In this document: piece by piece, positions 34,399 to 46,500 of the stretch
How positions within the stretch are numbered: position 1 is the first letter of the stretch
Layout: each line of letters opens with the position of its first letter
Assembly: GCA_038025085.1 (NCBI GenBank)
Contig: CM076142.1
Location: forward strand, 30,585,001-30,649,000
Direction of reading: 5' to 3'
Source: Tetragonia tetragonoides
Taxonomy: Eukaryota; Streptophyta; Magnoliopsida; Caryophyllales; Aizoaceae
DNA: 64,000 nucleotides
Notes under the pieces: generated by a model
What the model was told of the DNA's origin: nothing
The model's database searches: none
Seen by the model: the letters and a program-made list of their open reading frames with translations, nothing else
Position numbers and translations under genes: made by a program

Positions 34399-35252
34399 CT
34401 ACTTGACACTAGCGCACATCTTCTTCGCACTAGGGAACTCATCATGATCATCCTTCTTTCGAGGCTTCACCTCCTTGCTGGGCGTGTACGGATAGGCATA
34501 ACCACCGAACTTTTGAGGCATGAAACGTTTCCTAAAATCATCGGCGTGTTTGCGTTTCCTCGTCCAGCAAGTCTCGCACATGTCCTTTGGCGCAGGAACT
34601 AGCACGCGGTACCTTCATCGTACTTCTTCTGGTGAAGATGACCACTCTTGGAGACTACATCATCGTACTTCTCCTTGAGTCCCATCCAAGGATGGATGTT
34701 AGGTAGACCAGCCAGCAGTAGCTCTACCCATAAGCCTTCATGCAGACTCGTGCGGTTCTCGTACTGATATCGCTCGATCGTAGTATAAGCGCGTCATATG
34801 TAGATACGTATATCCTCGAGTTCAGCATCGGTAGCAAAGAATGGCTCCACAGGAGGAGACCAATCCGGAACAGGAGTAGGTGCAGCATTAGTAGGTGCAG
34901 CTGTAGGTGCAATGTTGTTGTCGCTCTCGGCACCAATATCCTCCAAATCCGGCACGTCATCATGCTCTTCCGATGCGGTATGCTCAGAGGGATCTTCCTC
35001 TTCATCTACGTACGCAGCAGGTGCAGCAATAGGCGCGGGTACAGGCGCTGGGTGTGCGGCTATTAGCGCGGGGCATGCGGCTTCGTTGCATACGACAACC
35101 ATGCGTGCGGGCTCACAGCGTACGTTCCCGTAGTTTCCCGTTGACTCGCTATCCGATGAAGCTACGTATTCCGCAGGTGGTGCACGATGGGCTAGGGCGT
35201 GTGCCCCTTGGTGTGCAGTCGTCATTCTAACGGTCTTTCTTGTCCTTACCAT
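34399..35252 (-). pseudogene. Extra ORF between 5' LTR and gag (broken)
   Basis: Same strand as gag, upstream of it. It opens MVRTRKTVRMTTAHQG at 35252 and runs through a Pro/Ala/Glu-rich acidic part (DEEEDPSEHTASEEHDDVPD). It then shifts frame near 34795 and continues with GLPNIHPWMGLKEKYDDVV. A later block at 34399-34605 reads DMCETCWTRKRKHADDFRKR and ends in a basic tail. Together this suggests one protein of about 280 residues, now broken by frameshifts. I recognise no domain; CETC may be half of a metal site. Extra ORFs before gag are known in some plant gypsy lineages, but a function is not established. Confidence 0.55.
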
Positions 35253-35431
35253 CTACAGGGAGACAATCAAACAATGAGAACATTATAAATCACAAGCAAA
35301 GTGATTTCAAATAATTCCTATCTTCTAGGACTACTACGCTCAACGGATTTAATTATATTTTATTTTCCCCAACATGAAACTAATCTTTATTAATTCATTT
35401 ATTAAACCTAAACAAGCTTTTTAAACCTATG

Positions 35432-35443
35432 GCTCTGATACCA
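35432..35443 (-). promoter_or_regulatory. Primer-binding site, initiator tRNA-Met
   Basis: Minus strand TGGTATCAGAGC two bases inside the 5' LTR; this is the complement of the 3' end of plant initiator tRNA-Met, the usual minus-strand primer of chromoviruses and copia elements. Confidence 0.88.
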
Positions 35444-35445
35444 TT

Positions 35446-36893
35446 CGTAACACCCCCGAATTTACAACGATTTCCTGGGAACTATCGATGTCATTATCCA
35501 TGACTCGACAACACTGAACCGTCACAAACCCAAGGGCGTTACTGCAACATTTATCACTAAGGAGTAAATGCTAAGCAGAAAGAAAAGACTAGGCATCAAA
35601 AGGAGCACTCAATAATACCCATACCAATTAGCACTTATTTAATAGCATAATAATGCTAATAATTCATCATTCAACAATTGTCCAATAATCATCACATCGA
35701 CTACTTAATTCTCAAAACATGATAACATCGACATGCTAATTATAAATCATATTTACAGAGGTAAACAAGCTTAAGAAATCTCATAATAACGACGATATAA
35801 TTTAATCATGCTTTGCATATTAAATTCACAACAATTTCCCAATTAGCACATAACACATCAAAATAGTTTTGATGGGGCTTTGCAAGAAGGTAGGCATGAG
35901 CGCTTACCAATAATACGCTACCAACAGTAAGTATGCTCCAACCAATCGACGATAATCACGCTTGCTCGTTAGGTCCTAATTAAAACAATTACAAAATCAG
36001 TATTAATTAAATATGAAAATACAAACAGTAATGAAATCTCAGTTTGATATTTTAATTAAATTTCTTGATTTATTCAAACCAATCTAGGGTTTTGAAAATA
36101 CGAATTCGGGTTCCGAACGAGTACAGATAAATAAAAATATTAAATCGAAAATACTTAAAATCAATTAAATAATTACGAAAAATATAAAAACGGAACCCTA
36201 ACTTCAAAATTCGGTCTAAGTCATGGGTACCCATGCATGGGGCCATGACCCGACCCATCATGAGCACCACCACCCACTGGCCACCATGGCCGGTGGTGGT
36301 GGTCGCCGGAACTTCGGCGAAGAGAGAGAGAAAGAGAGAATGCGGGAGAGAGAAAGGGGGAGCACGGGCTCGGTCCCTGGGGCCTGGGCCATCACCGGCG
36401 ATCACCCAGGCGCGATGGTTCTCCGGCGGGGTGAGCGGCTGAGAAGGAGAGAGAGAGAGAGAGAGAGAGCTCGGGTGAAGGGGAGAGAGAGAAACCGTGA
36501 GGGAAAGAGAACGGGTGAGAGGAAGAGAGAGAGTGTGAGGGTTTTTGGCTCAGTTTGCAAAACTGACTAATTGTCTCACCTTTTTCCTTATATAGGTCCT
36601 CAGTCAACCCAAGTCAAAGACTACTAGGTTTAGGAATTTAATTAATAATTTTCTGAATTAAAAAGCTAATTAAAACTATATGAATAACTCTTTTATTCAT
36701 ATATAAAACATTTTGATTAAACTTCTCAAAATTAATAAATATAAATTATGAAAGTCCCAGAATAATAATTAATATTATTATGGCTTTAATTGAATAAATT
36801 GAATCCTCAAATGAATATACGATTTAATCTCCGAAACTATTTATAAATCCTTTATAAATCGATATAATAATTATAGAAAATATTGAGGTATCA
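35446..36893 (-). repeat. 5' LTR of chromovirus (short form)
   Basis: 1448 bases, starting CGTAACACCCCC (one base off the other LTR) and ending GGTATCA. Relative to the long LTR it lacks 1040 bases (equivalent of 26286-27325) with an AGC microhomology at the join near 35604-35606. It also lacks about 150 bases (equivalent of about 28160-28310). The retained parts differ by scattered substitutions. Confidence 0.86.
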
Positions 36894-38273
36894 CATACAC
36901 CCACTTATTGACAAGCAAAATAATGCAACTATGATATCAATAGCCTCAACCTAACGTCATATTATGGTAACTCCGCAATCTAAACCATACCCTCAACCTA
37001 TATCTTAGAGTTTCAAGACCATTACGTCATATCATGGTAGTTCCACAATTTAAACATTATAATACTAGTATGCATGATAATTCATCCAAACATATCCTAA
37101 AACTTATACGGATATGTCCAATCATAATTCCCATCATTTGTAAAGGTCCACATTGACTATATTGTTTGTGTGTATTCTAGCAATTAATAGTAACAAATAT
37201 ATTTCATTGAAATATACTTAGAAATTTACTTACAAATCTACAAATATTATATTGGATTAGTTAGTTTTACAAATTTAACAATTTTTTACAAATTTACAAA
37301 TAATGAATTAGATTAGTTACAACTAGTTTATGTAATGGCTTTACGCAGTTATTAAAACCACCAAGGCAACAGTCGGTTTACATTTAAATAAATGGCGCAT
37401 TTTTTGAAATTCAAATTTTTTGGAATTGAATGAGAGCTTTTTTGCTATTGGTCCAAATGGATGGGAGATTTCTAAAAACACATTAAATACAGAAATAAAA
37501 CTTTCCGGTTTTGTCAAACAAATATATATACAGAATATTTATGAATTCCATTTATCTATGACCTAAATTGGTTCCCTTTTTCTCTCAAAAAACTGCCCAT
37601 CTACTCCCAAGATCAAAACTTAGTATCGCCGTACTTGCTTTGCCAAATTAAATTTGGGCGATAATTTGAACTCGTTCTCGGTAAGATCTTCTTTTTGGTC
37701 TTCAATTTCATGTTAATTTCACTTCAATTTTGTTCTTTTGCAATGGAACGGCTACTTGTTATTGTTGTCTTCAATTTTGAAACTTAATTCGTGCAATATA
37801 TTGGTTTGGGCTCAATTTACTTGTCACTTATTCGAATTATAGTTTCATGTAATTGCATGTGTTGGTAATTAATTGGTTGATGTTCAATTTCAAGCTAACT
37901 TTATTGAGAAGCTTTTTGGTTAGGGTTTGTAATGAATGGGTTGATTTTCAAGTTCAGTCTCATTTTATTGAAAAGCTTGTTAGTTTGGGACTTATGGTTT
38001 CTTTCTTGTCCGATTTAATGTATGATTTATTTCGTGTCTTTTTTTTGTTTCCTGTTTTTTTTTTTTTTGAAGATGCCCAATCATTCGCTGGTTATATCTT
38101 CCTATAATTTGAGAAATAGTATACGGATGGATGTGCTGTGGATAAAATCTTCATATACCTGATGAGTATGAAATGTTTAGTTTAGAATTCAATGGTTTTA
38201 TTCAGTTAATGTACTTTAGTACTGTAGTCTGGTATGTGGCTTTAATTACTTGTATTGTCCTTGTAGTTTCAAA
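36894..38273. other. Intergenic DNA
   Basis: AT-rich. At 36935-37045 a phrase ACGTCATATTATGGTAACTC is repeated about 85 bases apart (ACGTCATATCATGGTAGTTC). The 37853-38107 frame is Phe/Leu-rich without a known motif and ends in a poly-T stretch; it may be leader or intron of the next gene. Confidence 0.45.
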
Positions 38274-39634
38274 ATGACGCCAAAAAAAAAAGACAAGAAA
38301 GCAAAAACACAGCACAAGTGAATCCTCAAATCACACTAAGAAGAGAAAACTTAGATCTCATGGGGATGATGATCCAGAAGAAGGTAATGATAATGCTCTT
38401 CCTGTGAAGTAAGTGAAAGATTCAACTTATCTTGATAAATTTTTGAAAATGTTTGCAAGTAGGGATATATGTAATGGTAGGCATATTAATTTCGAATCGT
38501 TCGCTGAAAATGGATTGGAATGTGTGTCATCTTGGTTTGAAGACCAAGGTTGGATACCGTTAATGACCAGTGTCACTAATGTTTACCCGAATCTGGTTAG
38601 GCAGTTTTACACACATTTCGACACTTCGAATAAGGATGGTGGTGTGATTAAAACTTGGGTGCAAAATAAGAACATAGTAATTGATGAAAAGTTATTATCT
38701 CGCATTCTAAAGATTCCAAATGATGGTGTGTTTGATTTTCCTGGTAAAAAGTGGAGCAAGCACCCTCTTTTTGATAGACACGCTTGCATACGATTTCTGT
38801 TGGATGATGAAGATCTTCCAGATAGGGAGGACAAGCCATCCATGGATGCACTTGACTGGGATGTGCGATTACTTCAGCTTATTCTTAGTAAGACCTTCAT
38901 TCCCAGGGATGATAATAAGAATTTCCTAACATATCTTCATGTCTTTGTCATGTACTATGTTAAGAATAAGATAAACGTGAACATGCCTCTCATAATGATT
39001 CATTACATGTTCTCTACCCAGCACAACGTAAGATAGCTCTCCCATTTGGTATGTGGCTGACCTATGTATTTGAGCATTTTGGACTTGATTTTTCCATTGA
39101 ACCTGTTCTCCTTGTTGAGGACCTAAAAGGTCAGTCTGGGACTGTAATTGATATAAGGACTCTGACCAAAGATATGAAATATAAAAAGAATGAGGAAGGT
39201 GAGTAGGTCAAAATCAAATCAAAGAACACAGTTGCAAAAAATGTGAGATTGGATGATAGTGATGATGATTATGTGGGAATGTACCACCTTTGGAAGATAA
39301 TGTTAATAGACAACCAGTTCCAGATGATCGTCTGATCAGGACTTTGTTGTACAACAACCAGCTATTGCAGTTGACATTGCAACATGTGTTTAAAGATTAG
39401 CTTCCCGATACTGTATTGGAAGAGTTGAGGACTAAGGCAATTGATTACGTAGAAGAAAGGTTGGGAAATAACCCTGGAATTAACACTGCTGAGAAGTCTC
39501 CGTTGAGTAGTTCAAGTAGTTCAAATAGGTCAGTTAGGTCAAGTAGTGAAAGTAGTGACAAAAATGTGTTCGATGTTCCTACCAAGGCCAAAGCAAAACC
39601 AAAGGTTAGACATCAACATGTCAAGCTGTCTTGA
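38274..39634 (+). pseudogene. Plant transposon-type protein (decayed)
   Basis: The start ATGACGCCAAAAAAAAAAG at 38274 gives a lysine-rich, nuclear-signal-like N-terminus that breaks at the A-run. Then comes a stop just before 38413. The main block 38413-39036 reads RDICNGRHINFESFAENG, VTNVYPNLVRQFYTHFD and LLSRILKIPNDGVFDF. This pattern is typical of the putative plant transposon protein domain found in many annotated plant proteins. A one-base shift at about 39025 is needed to reach KIALPFGMWLTYVFEHFG. Further shifts or stops near 39208 and 39280 lead to LLYNNQLLQLTLQHVF and a Ser-rich tail ending at 39634. No protease or nuclease site was seen. It is probably a remnant of a mobile element; the tandem array behind it may be that element's subterminal repeat. 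Confidence 0.55.
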
Positions 39635-39939
39635 ACTACTTTTTGATCAGTTATGTGTAATTATCTATATTTATTTGTTTATCTATATTTCAGGTGTAGC
39701 TAATCATTCTAAAGAACAAGATTGTCTGACATGTTAGTGAAGCATAAGGTGAGATTGTGCTCAAAGATAATGGATGCAATTAGTTTAGCTATATCTAAAC
39801 TTTTCGAAGGAAGCAACTGAATTTTTTTTTTGTAATATACACTTTCATTTTGCTGCTGCCGGTCTTTGACGACTAATTTTTCGGAAAACAGTATTGTAAC
39901 TGAACTACCAACTGCTCATAACTCTAGTCTTAATCCTTG

Positions 39940-41335
39940 GTATATGATAACTAAAAAATCTGTTAATTACAATGATAAAGTTTGGTTCTCCTTGTGACTG
40001 ATTTCCACGTTAGCTACAATGCTTGGTCCCGGTTACTAAATTGTATTAATATAATATGAAGTTTTATTACGTAAAGAATAATCCAAACTATTAACGTTAT
40101 TAGTTACAATGTATAGTCCTTGCTCCATCTACAAATCCCCTTGTTCCAACGTAACATCCATTTCAACTAATCATGCACTGTTCAGTTACGATAATATAGT
40201 ATGATACTTACAATGATGGAGTCAAGGTAGCATTATGGCTGATTTTCACATTAGCTAGAGGTATTTAATTCTGCTCAGATGATTGTATCAATAAACAATG
40301 GTGAAATTACAAGGAAAATAATATATCGCAATTATTAACGTTATTAGTTACTGTATTTAATCTGTATGCGCAATATCCCCTAAGCAATCCTCAGTCAGTT
40401 GCGAACTAATAAATCTGTTAGTTACAATGATCAAGTTAGGTTCCCTTGTGACCGATTTCAACATTAGCTACAATGCATTTTATTCCGGTTATTAAATTGT
40501 ATCAATATAATATGAAGTTTTATTACGTAAACAATAATCGCAACTATTAACGTTATTAGTTACAATGTATAGTCCTTGCTCCATCTACATATCCCCTTGT
40601 TCCAACGTAACATCCATTTCAACTAATTCTGTACTGTTCAGTTACGATAATATAGTATGATACTTACAATGATGGATTCAAGGTAGCATTATGGCTGATT
40701 TTCACATTAGCTAGAGGTATTTAATTCTGCTCAGATGATTGTATCAATAAACAATGGTGAATTACAAGGAAAATAATATATCGCAACTATTAACGTTATT
40801 AGTTACAGTATTTAATCCTTATGAGCAATATCCCCTGAGGAATCCTCAGTCAGTTGCGAACTAATAAATCTGTTAATTACATTGATCAAGTTAGGTTCAC
40901 TAGTGACCGATTGCAACATTAGCTACAATGCATTTAGTTCCGGTTACTAAATTGTATTAATATAATATGAATTTTTATTCGTAAACAATAATCACAACTA
41001 TTAACGTTATTAGTTACAATGTATAGTCCTTGCTCCATCTACATATCCCCTTGTTCCAACGCAACATCCATTTCAACTAATTCTGCAGTGTTCAGTTACG
41101 ATAATATAGAATGATACTTACAACGATAGAGTCAAGGACCGATTATGACGGATTTGTACATTTGCTACAGGTATTTAATTCCGCTCAGATGATTGTATTA
41201 ATAAAATATGGTTGAATTACGAGGAAAATAATATATCGCAACTATTAACGTTATTAGTTACATTATTGAATCCTTGCTCCATATACATATCCCCTTATGA
41301 GCAATATCCCCTGAGCAATGTGATTTTCGATATAC
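39940..41335. repeat. Tandem array of about 455 bases, three copies, each with two half-units
   Basis: The phrase TTAGCTACAATGC lies at about 40009, 40464 and 40918, a period near 455. Within each unit CTATTAACGTTATTAGTTAC appears twice (for example about 40088 and 40337). After it comes AATGTATAGTCCTTGCTCC in one half and GTATTTAATCC in the other, so the array is a dimer of diverged half-units of about 225-250 bases. The last copy degrades after about 41290. Confidence 0.85.
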
Positions 41336-42480
41336 CTTATTTCCCTCAGTCAGTTGCAAATCTGAGTTGTACTTAGTCACAACTATATATTCCATAAACT
41401 AGTTGTCACTCTTTTAAGAGTTAGTCACGATAATTACTACTTTGTTTTACTTAAATTGTTAAACATTTTACTTGTTTTGCATCTACGGAGCTGACCCACT
41501 TAAGCCCTAGGCGCGTGTACTGCATTTGCGGGCCGCCCACTATTCAATTTTCGAACCCTACCCGATTAACATTCACATTCACACCCATACCTTCCCTGCC
41601 CGAATAACTCAATCAATTCCTCTATCTCACTCAACAATGGCTGTCTACAGCCATTGGAGAAGGTTCTACCTCACTCAATCATGGCTATGGAGAAAAACGA
41701 CATTGATGAAGCATCTACCTCACGCATATACAAACAGCCAATTCTATCATTAGTATAGATAACTTCAACATAAAAATTCGAAATACATGATAAGCAAGAA
41801 CAATTTCCGGCAATGGATTTCGACATGAAGTAGCCATATTATGAAAATTTGAAATCCAATTAAGTTCTGAATCGATGGTTCACCTTAGTTTATTATACAA
41901 ATCATTGAATTTTTCTTTTAACAGTTTTTCCAGCCATGAAAATGGTGGTCTCAATGTTCATGATGCTTCCAGCCATGAAAATGGTGGTCTCAATGTTCAT
42001 GTAACTCATCTTAATATTCCCAGCCATGAAAATGTTGGTCTCAATGTTCATATAAGTACTTGTTATTCTTTCATTAAAAACCGTTCATGACAAAGTATGA
42101 TGGTGGTGCATAGTAGTGTATTGTACGAAGATATGTATTAGATACTAACTGACCGCTTTTTAAAATTAATTTCGCATATTAGAAAAATAATATTAGGCTA
42201 ATTTATTGAATTTCGGAAATTAATTATGGGCACTTTTTTGGTCAAAGCAATCAACTGTGGAGATGAAAATCGACGGCTCCCAATCATACTTATGGTGGTT
42301 ACATTTCCCTGGTAGCCACCATACAAATTTATGGTGGTTGAATCTTTATTTTTGTTGGAGTTGCTTATGCTACTCTTCTACCTGCTAGTTTAGTGCAATT
42401 TATGAAATATATCTTTATGGCTTTGTTTCCTAATTATCCCTTCTTATGTTTTATTTAGTATAACTAATATTTTATAAATG
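41336..42480. other. Intergenic DNA with a short minisatellite
   Basis: No firm gene. At 41931-42051 three copies of about 31 bases (CAGCCATGAAAATGGTGGTC then TCAATGTTCAT) are separated by 8-20 bases. They give the peptide SHENGGLNVH three times in the frame at 41875-42090. This frame lacks promoter or family support and is not called as a gene. Confidence 0.5.
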
Positions 42481-44302
42481 ATATTCATCAAAAAAAAAAA
42501 TTATAAATGACCCAACATAGTCTTAAAAGTGACCCGGGGCTCTTTATGAAGTGACCCCTCAATCGATTGCATAGACCACAAATATAGTTTTTCTCTTTGT
42601 GGTGAAATAGACTGAATGTGTATCTACTTCACCTTTATGTTATCTACACTTTATCGTTGGATTATATTATGATACTCATGGTTTAAGTTGGTCAATACTT
42701 GTTATTGCTTATGTTTCTAGCTGGAATTTCAAAGTGATGAGATTGTGGTTTCAAATTTGATATCAGACTAGATATTTTGAGGGAAAGAAACATTATATAC
42801 TTGTTCCTGGGACATGGGTTTACATGTTTGAATTAGTTTGATTAACCTTATACTCCTTTAGCCTGAATCTTCTTAACTGCTCTTGAGTTTGAATTGGTTT
42901 GATTCTAAACTTTGGTTCCATATTACAGAGTCAAACAGCTATGATCTGACTAGATGTTAGCGAGATTCATGCGTTTGAATACTTAAATTGGGGTGTTTTG
43001 TGAATTCCTTATAGGGAATGCTCATGAGAATGCTGTAGCACTTGCTGTTGAGAAATCATAATGAATTTAATTATGTGATAATTAGTTATAAGTGATTCAT
43101 GTTTAACTAAAAAGTGACCCCTGCCCAGATAAAAAGTGACCCCTCCTCAGATAAAAAGTGATCCCCTGTTTAACTAAAAAGTAACCTTCACTATGGTTCA
43201 TTGTAATCATCCGTTTTGTGTTTGATCAAATGAAAGACTATATGTTTTAGGGTCACTTATATGAGAATACATGGTTACTTATATGACAATACAAAGTCAC
43301 TTTTAACAGATCACATATCTGTCAATGTGAGATTACTATTACATGTCTCTGAAAGTTGGTATAACTGTAACGCAGAAGCTTGTATTTCAACCATTTTGCT
43401 CAATGAAGTTTATCCAGTAGCTATTTTGTGTGAGAATTTGCTTCTGGTGGTTATCATTTGCAGTTCAAAATGTACAAATGCACACACCCGCACCCTTGTT
43501 GCTCAAGAAATATTAATTCAGCTAGTTCAAAACTTTGTTGTGTATAACAATTGACATTCTCAACAAATACAAGTGCAAGATACACCCCTCTTGGTGCTCA
43601 ACAAATATTAATTCAACTAGTGACCTGGTGTACTTTATAAGTGACCTCATATAGTCTTATAAGTGACCCTATATAGTCCTATGAGTGACCCCTTACTCTT
43701 ATTAAAGTGACTGCGCGCATCTTATATTTTACACATATCAATTCTAGTTTCCTGTTTATTGAAATTGACATAGTAAATGTAGCATTCTTGTTGTTCAAGA
43801 ATCACGAGGAATGAAATATGGAGCTTATAGATTTATTCATCACTGCGGTTTCTCCTATAAACGCAAAGGTGTATTTTGGACAGTTTTGTTTGCTCTTTAT
43901 TTAGTACTTGGTGTAAGGGTTGAGGTCATAAATTGAATCAACTGATAGTACTACATGCTAAAAACATATTTGCACTCTTTCACACCACTGGTGCCTTTTG
44001 GTAAATGATTGGCCGTGTTTATTTGTCCAGTTAGTTTATCAAGTTGCTATATTGGTTTCTCTTATATTTGGGTCACTTTTTTATTAGCTTATGGTAATTT
44101 ATAAGTTGTTAATTGTCACTACTCAGTGTTTTTGAACGGTCACTTTTAGTTGTACAAGAGGTGACTTTTGATTGTACAAGGGGTCACTTTTGATTATACA
44201 GGGGGTCACTTTTGATGAGAATAGGTATAGGATGCAAAGGATACTGCACTAATATCATTTTGCAAGTGCTTATATACATAAGTCTCTATTGGTATTGATG
44301 AA

Positions 44303-44373
44303 AGCCTATTAGCTCAATTGGTAGAGCAATGTGATTGACACAATAAATGTAGGTTCGAATCCTACATAAGCTA
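44303..44373 (+). tRNA. tRNA-like sequence (left copy), probably degenerate
   Basis: Cloverleaf elements are visible. The D arm is GCTC AATTGGTA GAGC (perfect). The T arm is GTAGG TTCGAAT CCTAC (perfect), with intact polymerase III boxes (TTAGCTCAATTGG, GGTTCGAATCC). The acceptor stem AGCCTAT/ATAAGCT pairs except for one C-A. The anticodon arm is poor: TGTG/CACA closes only five bases (ATTGA), so no anticodon can be assigned. Better read as a tRNA-derived element than a working tRNA. Confidence 0.45.
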
Positions 44374-45148
44374 TTATATAAGAATTGGGGCCACTTTTGG
44401 TTGTATGGTTAATCACTTATAGGATTGTGAAAGAAAAATTACAAATAAACCTCACCAAGTTTGCTTCACATTTTTTTTGGCTTCTGACAAATGCAAAGAT
44501 CTGGTGTACAAAGTAAAGAGCTGATTTGGCTGGTCTTGTAGTGATTCTATAATTCAATGGCTGCTTAATGGGGCTTCTAGGGTTACTAGAAGGAAAATAA
44601 AATTTCAGAGATATGTTTTTTCAACTTGTATTGCTACACTGACCTACTGCATTTGGAAGGAGAGGAACAACATCTTCTTCAACTAGAAAGTGGCTTTTGA
44701 TGATAACATCCTTCAGCAAATTAAGTTCATCATTCGGGAAAAGCATTGTCCATAAGACCATAACTATCTACTAATAAATAAAGTTGAAAAGTCAATAATA
44801 AGGAGGTCACATTAAAATCAGAAAGGGGACACTTTTAAGTCTGTGAAAGGTCACTTATAGGCTACTACTGGACAATTGGGATAACTTATGGTTGTACGAC
44901 CCATAGGATACGGAAAGAAAAATACATGTCAATATCAAAAAACTAAAAATAAAATTCAACGACAATAAGATTCAGGGGTCTATTTAAAGACGACGATGGG
45001 TCACTTGTATCACTTCGCAAGGGTCACTTATGCATACATTAACATTATTACTACAATATGTATGTATACAAAACCAATTATCACCATAATTAATCATAAT
45101 GAAGGTCACTCTTTAACTTAACGTGCCTTTTTTTTTTATAATCTCAAT

Positions 45149-45221
45149 AGCCTATGTAGAATTTGAACCTACACATGTGCTATGTAAATGCATAATGCTC
45201 TACCATTTGAGCTAATTGGCT
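45149..45221 (-). tRNA. tRNA-like sequence (right copy, inverted)
   Basis: Minus-strand relative of 44303-44373. D arm GCTC AAATGGTA GAGC and T arm GTAGG TTCAAAT TCTAC (one G-U type flaw); acceptor AGCC..GGCT pairs at its outer end. The anticodon arm TTATG/CATAG leaves a six-base loop, one short. It lies about 45 bases inside the right inverted arm, whereas the left copy lies about 1 kb inside its arm. Confidence 0.45.
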
Positions 45222-45919
45222 TCGAAAAGTTAACTAAAAAAATAAACCAAGTGCAAGACGCAAAACATATAATCTTTCATTTGATCAAACACAAAACGAA
45301 TGATTACAATGAACCATAATGAAGGTTACTTTTTAGTTAAACAGGGAGTCACTTTTTATCTAAGCAGGGGTCACTTTTTAGTTAAACATGAATCACTTAC
45401 AACTGATTGTAACATAATTAAATTCATTCTGATTTCTCAACAGCAAGTGCTACAACATTCTCATGAGCATTTTCTAAAAGGAATTCACAAAACACCCCAA
45501 TTTAAGTATTCACACGCATGAATCTCGCTAAACATCTAGTCAAATCATAGTTGTTTGACTCTGTAATATACAACCAAAGTTCAGAATCAAACCAATCAAA
45601 CACAAGGGTCACTTATACTGAACATAGTGGTCACTAGATCATGTATCAACTAAGAAGTGACTTTAAATTACATGGATAGGGATTGCACAAACAAGGCTGA
45701 AAACTAAAATCGAACAAAACCTAGAAATTGAAAAGAAATAAAAAAAACCTAGCTTAAAATCGAATTCGAATAAAAGAATAAAATCGAACAAAAACTTAGC
45801 TCTAAATGTCAATCGCAAAAACCAAAGGAGATATCAACTAATACAGCAACAAAGTGGAACTAGATCAGTAGAAAATCAAAGAAAACCTAGAATTTGAATA
45901 TAGACAGCGAAAAAACCCC

Positions 45920-46010
45920 ATAGAAATCGACATAGACAATGAAAAAACCCTAGAAATCAACATATACAATGAAAAAACCCTAAAAATCAACATATACAAC
46001 GAAAAAGAAA
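45920..46010. repeat. 31-base minisatellite, three copies
   Basis: Unit TAGAAATCAACATATACAAT followed by GAAAAAACCC, at about 45920-45950, 45951-45981 and 45982-46010. It produces the repetitive hydrophobic frame at 45865-46119, which is not a gene. Confidence 0.75.
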
Positions 46011-46500
46011 ATCGAAGATGGTCAAAAACTAAACCATAGAAATCGAACAATATGTCAATTTGATCAATACTTACATAGAAATCGGAACCGAAACAAAACC
46101 GTTGCAACTGTAAGCTCAATCACTCAAATCCACTCCAAAATTCAATTGTGAGGTCAATCTCAATTAGTCTCTTCTCTTTCGTAGTCTGTGCTTCTTTATC
46201 TGCAGCCATGAAAGAGAAAAACGCAACTGGAAGAGAGAAACGAGGAGTTAACCCAGCTAAAAAGAAAACTGCGACTTATTATCAAATTGCCATTAATGAC
46301 ATGGATTCAATCTGAACCCTTAGATCTATCTAATTGAACTGTTCAGATGACTTCTCACCATCTCATTGTAACTGGTCATCTCACCTGAACTCTATTATAT
46401 ATATCATATATTGGCAAACACTTTTTCATGAAGGCCTTACTCATCCAAACCTTATCCAAACTTGGTTCTCCTATCAACACACAAAAGAGTAATGCTAGGC

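Larger units (their letters stand above)
26125..36893 (-). mobile_element. Ty3/gypsy chromovirus (Tekay/Del-like), decayed, full-length
   Basis: About 10.8 kb element transcribed from the minus strand: 5' LTR (35446-36893), primer-binding site, extra ORF (34399-35252), gag-protease (32155-33699), RT/RNaseH and integrase with C-terminal chromodomain (29045-31804), polypurine tract, 3' LTR (26125-28777). The order RT-integrase-chromodomain and the initiator-Met primer site place it in the chromoviruses, most like Tekay/Del. CACATACAC is present at both outer edges; the exact 5-base target duplication within it is not certain. Stops and frameshifts across pol make it non-autonomous. Confidence 0.88.
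42530..45660. mobile_element. Inverted-repeat region with GTGACC/GGTCAC motif array
   Basis: Arms of about 350 bases at 42886-43254 and 45264-45604 are inverted copies, sharing for example TTTGTGTTTGATCAAATGAA, GCTCATGAGAATG and CGAGATTCATGCG. The 8-mer AAGTGACC or its complement GGTCACTT occurs more than twenty times between 42530 and 45660, mainly AAGTGACC on the left and GGTCACTT on the right. Both sides carry a tRNA-like sequence in opposite orientation. No transposase is coded. The layout suggests a non-autonomous element whose motifs could be protein-binding sites; outer ends and target duplication were not found. Confidence 0.5.

Noticed and set aside
44303..44373. A functional tRNA or an organellar insertion
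   Set aside because: Anticodon stem-loop does not form a seven-base loop and no plastid or mitochondrial flanking genes are present.
45865..46119. 84-residue hydrophobic frame with repeats
   Set aside because: It follows a 31-base minisatellite; no family resemblance.
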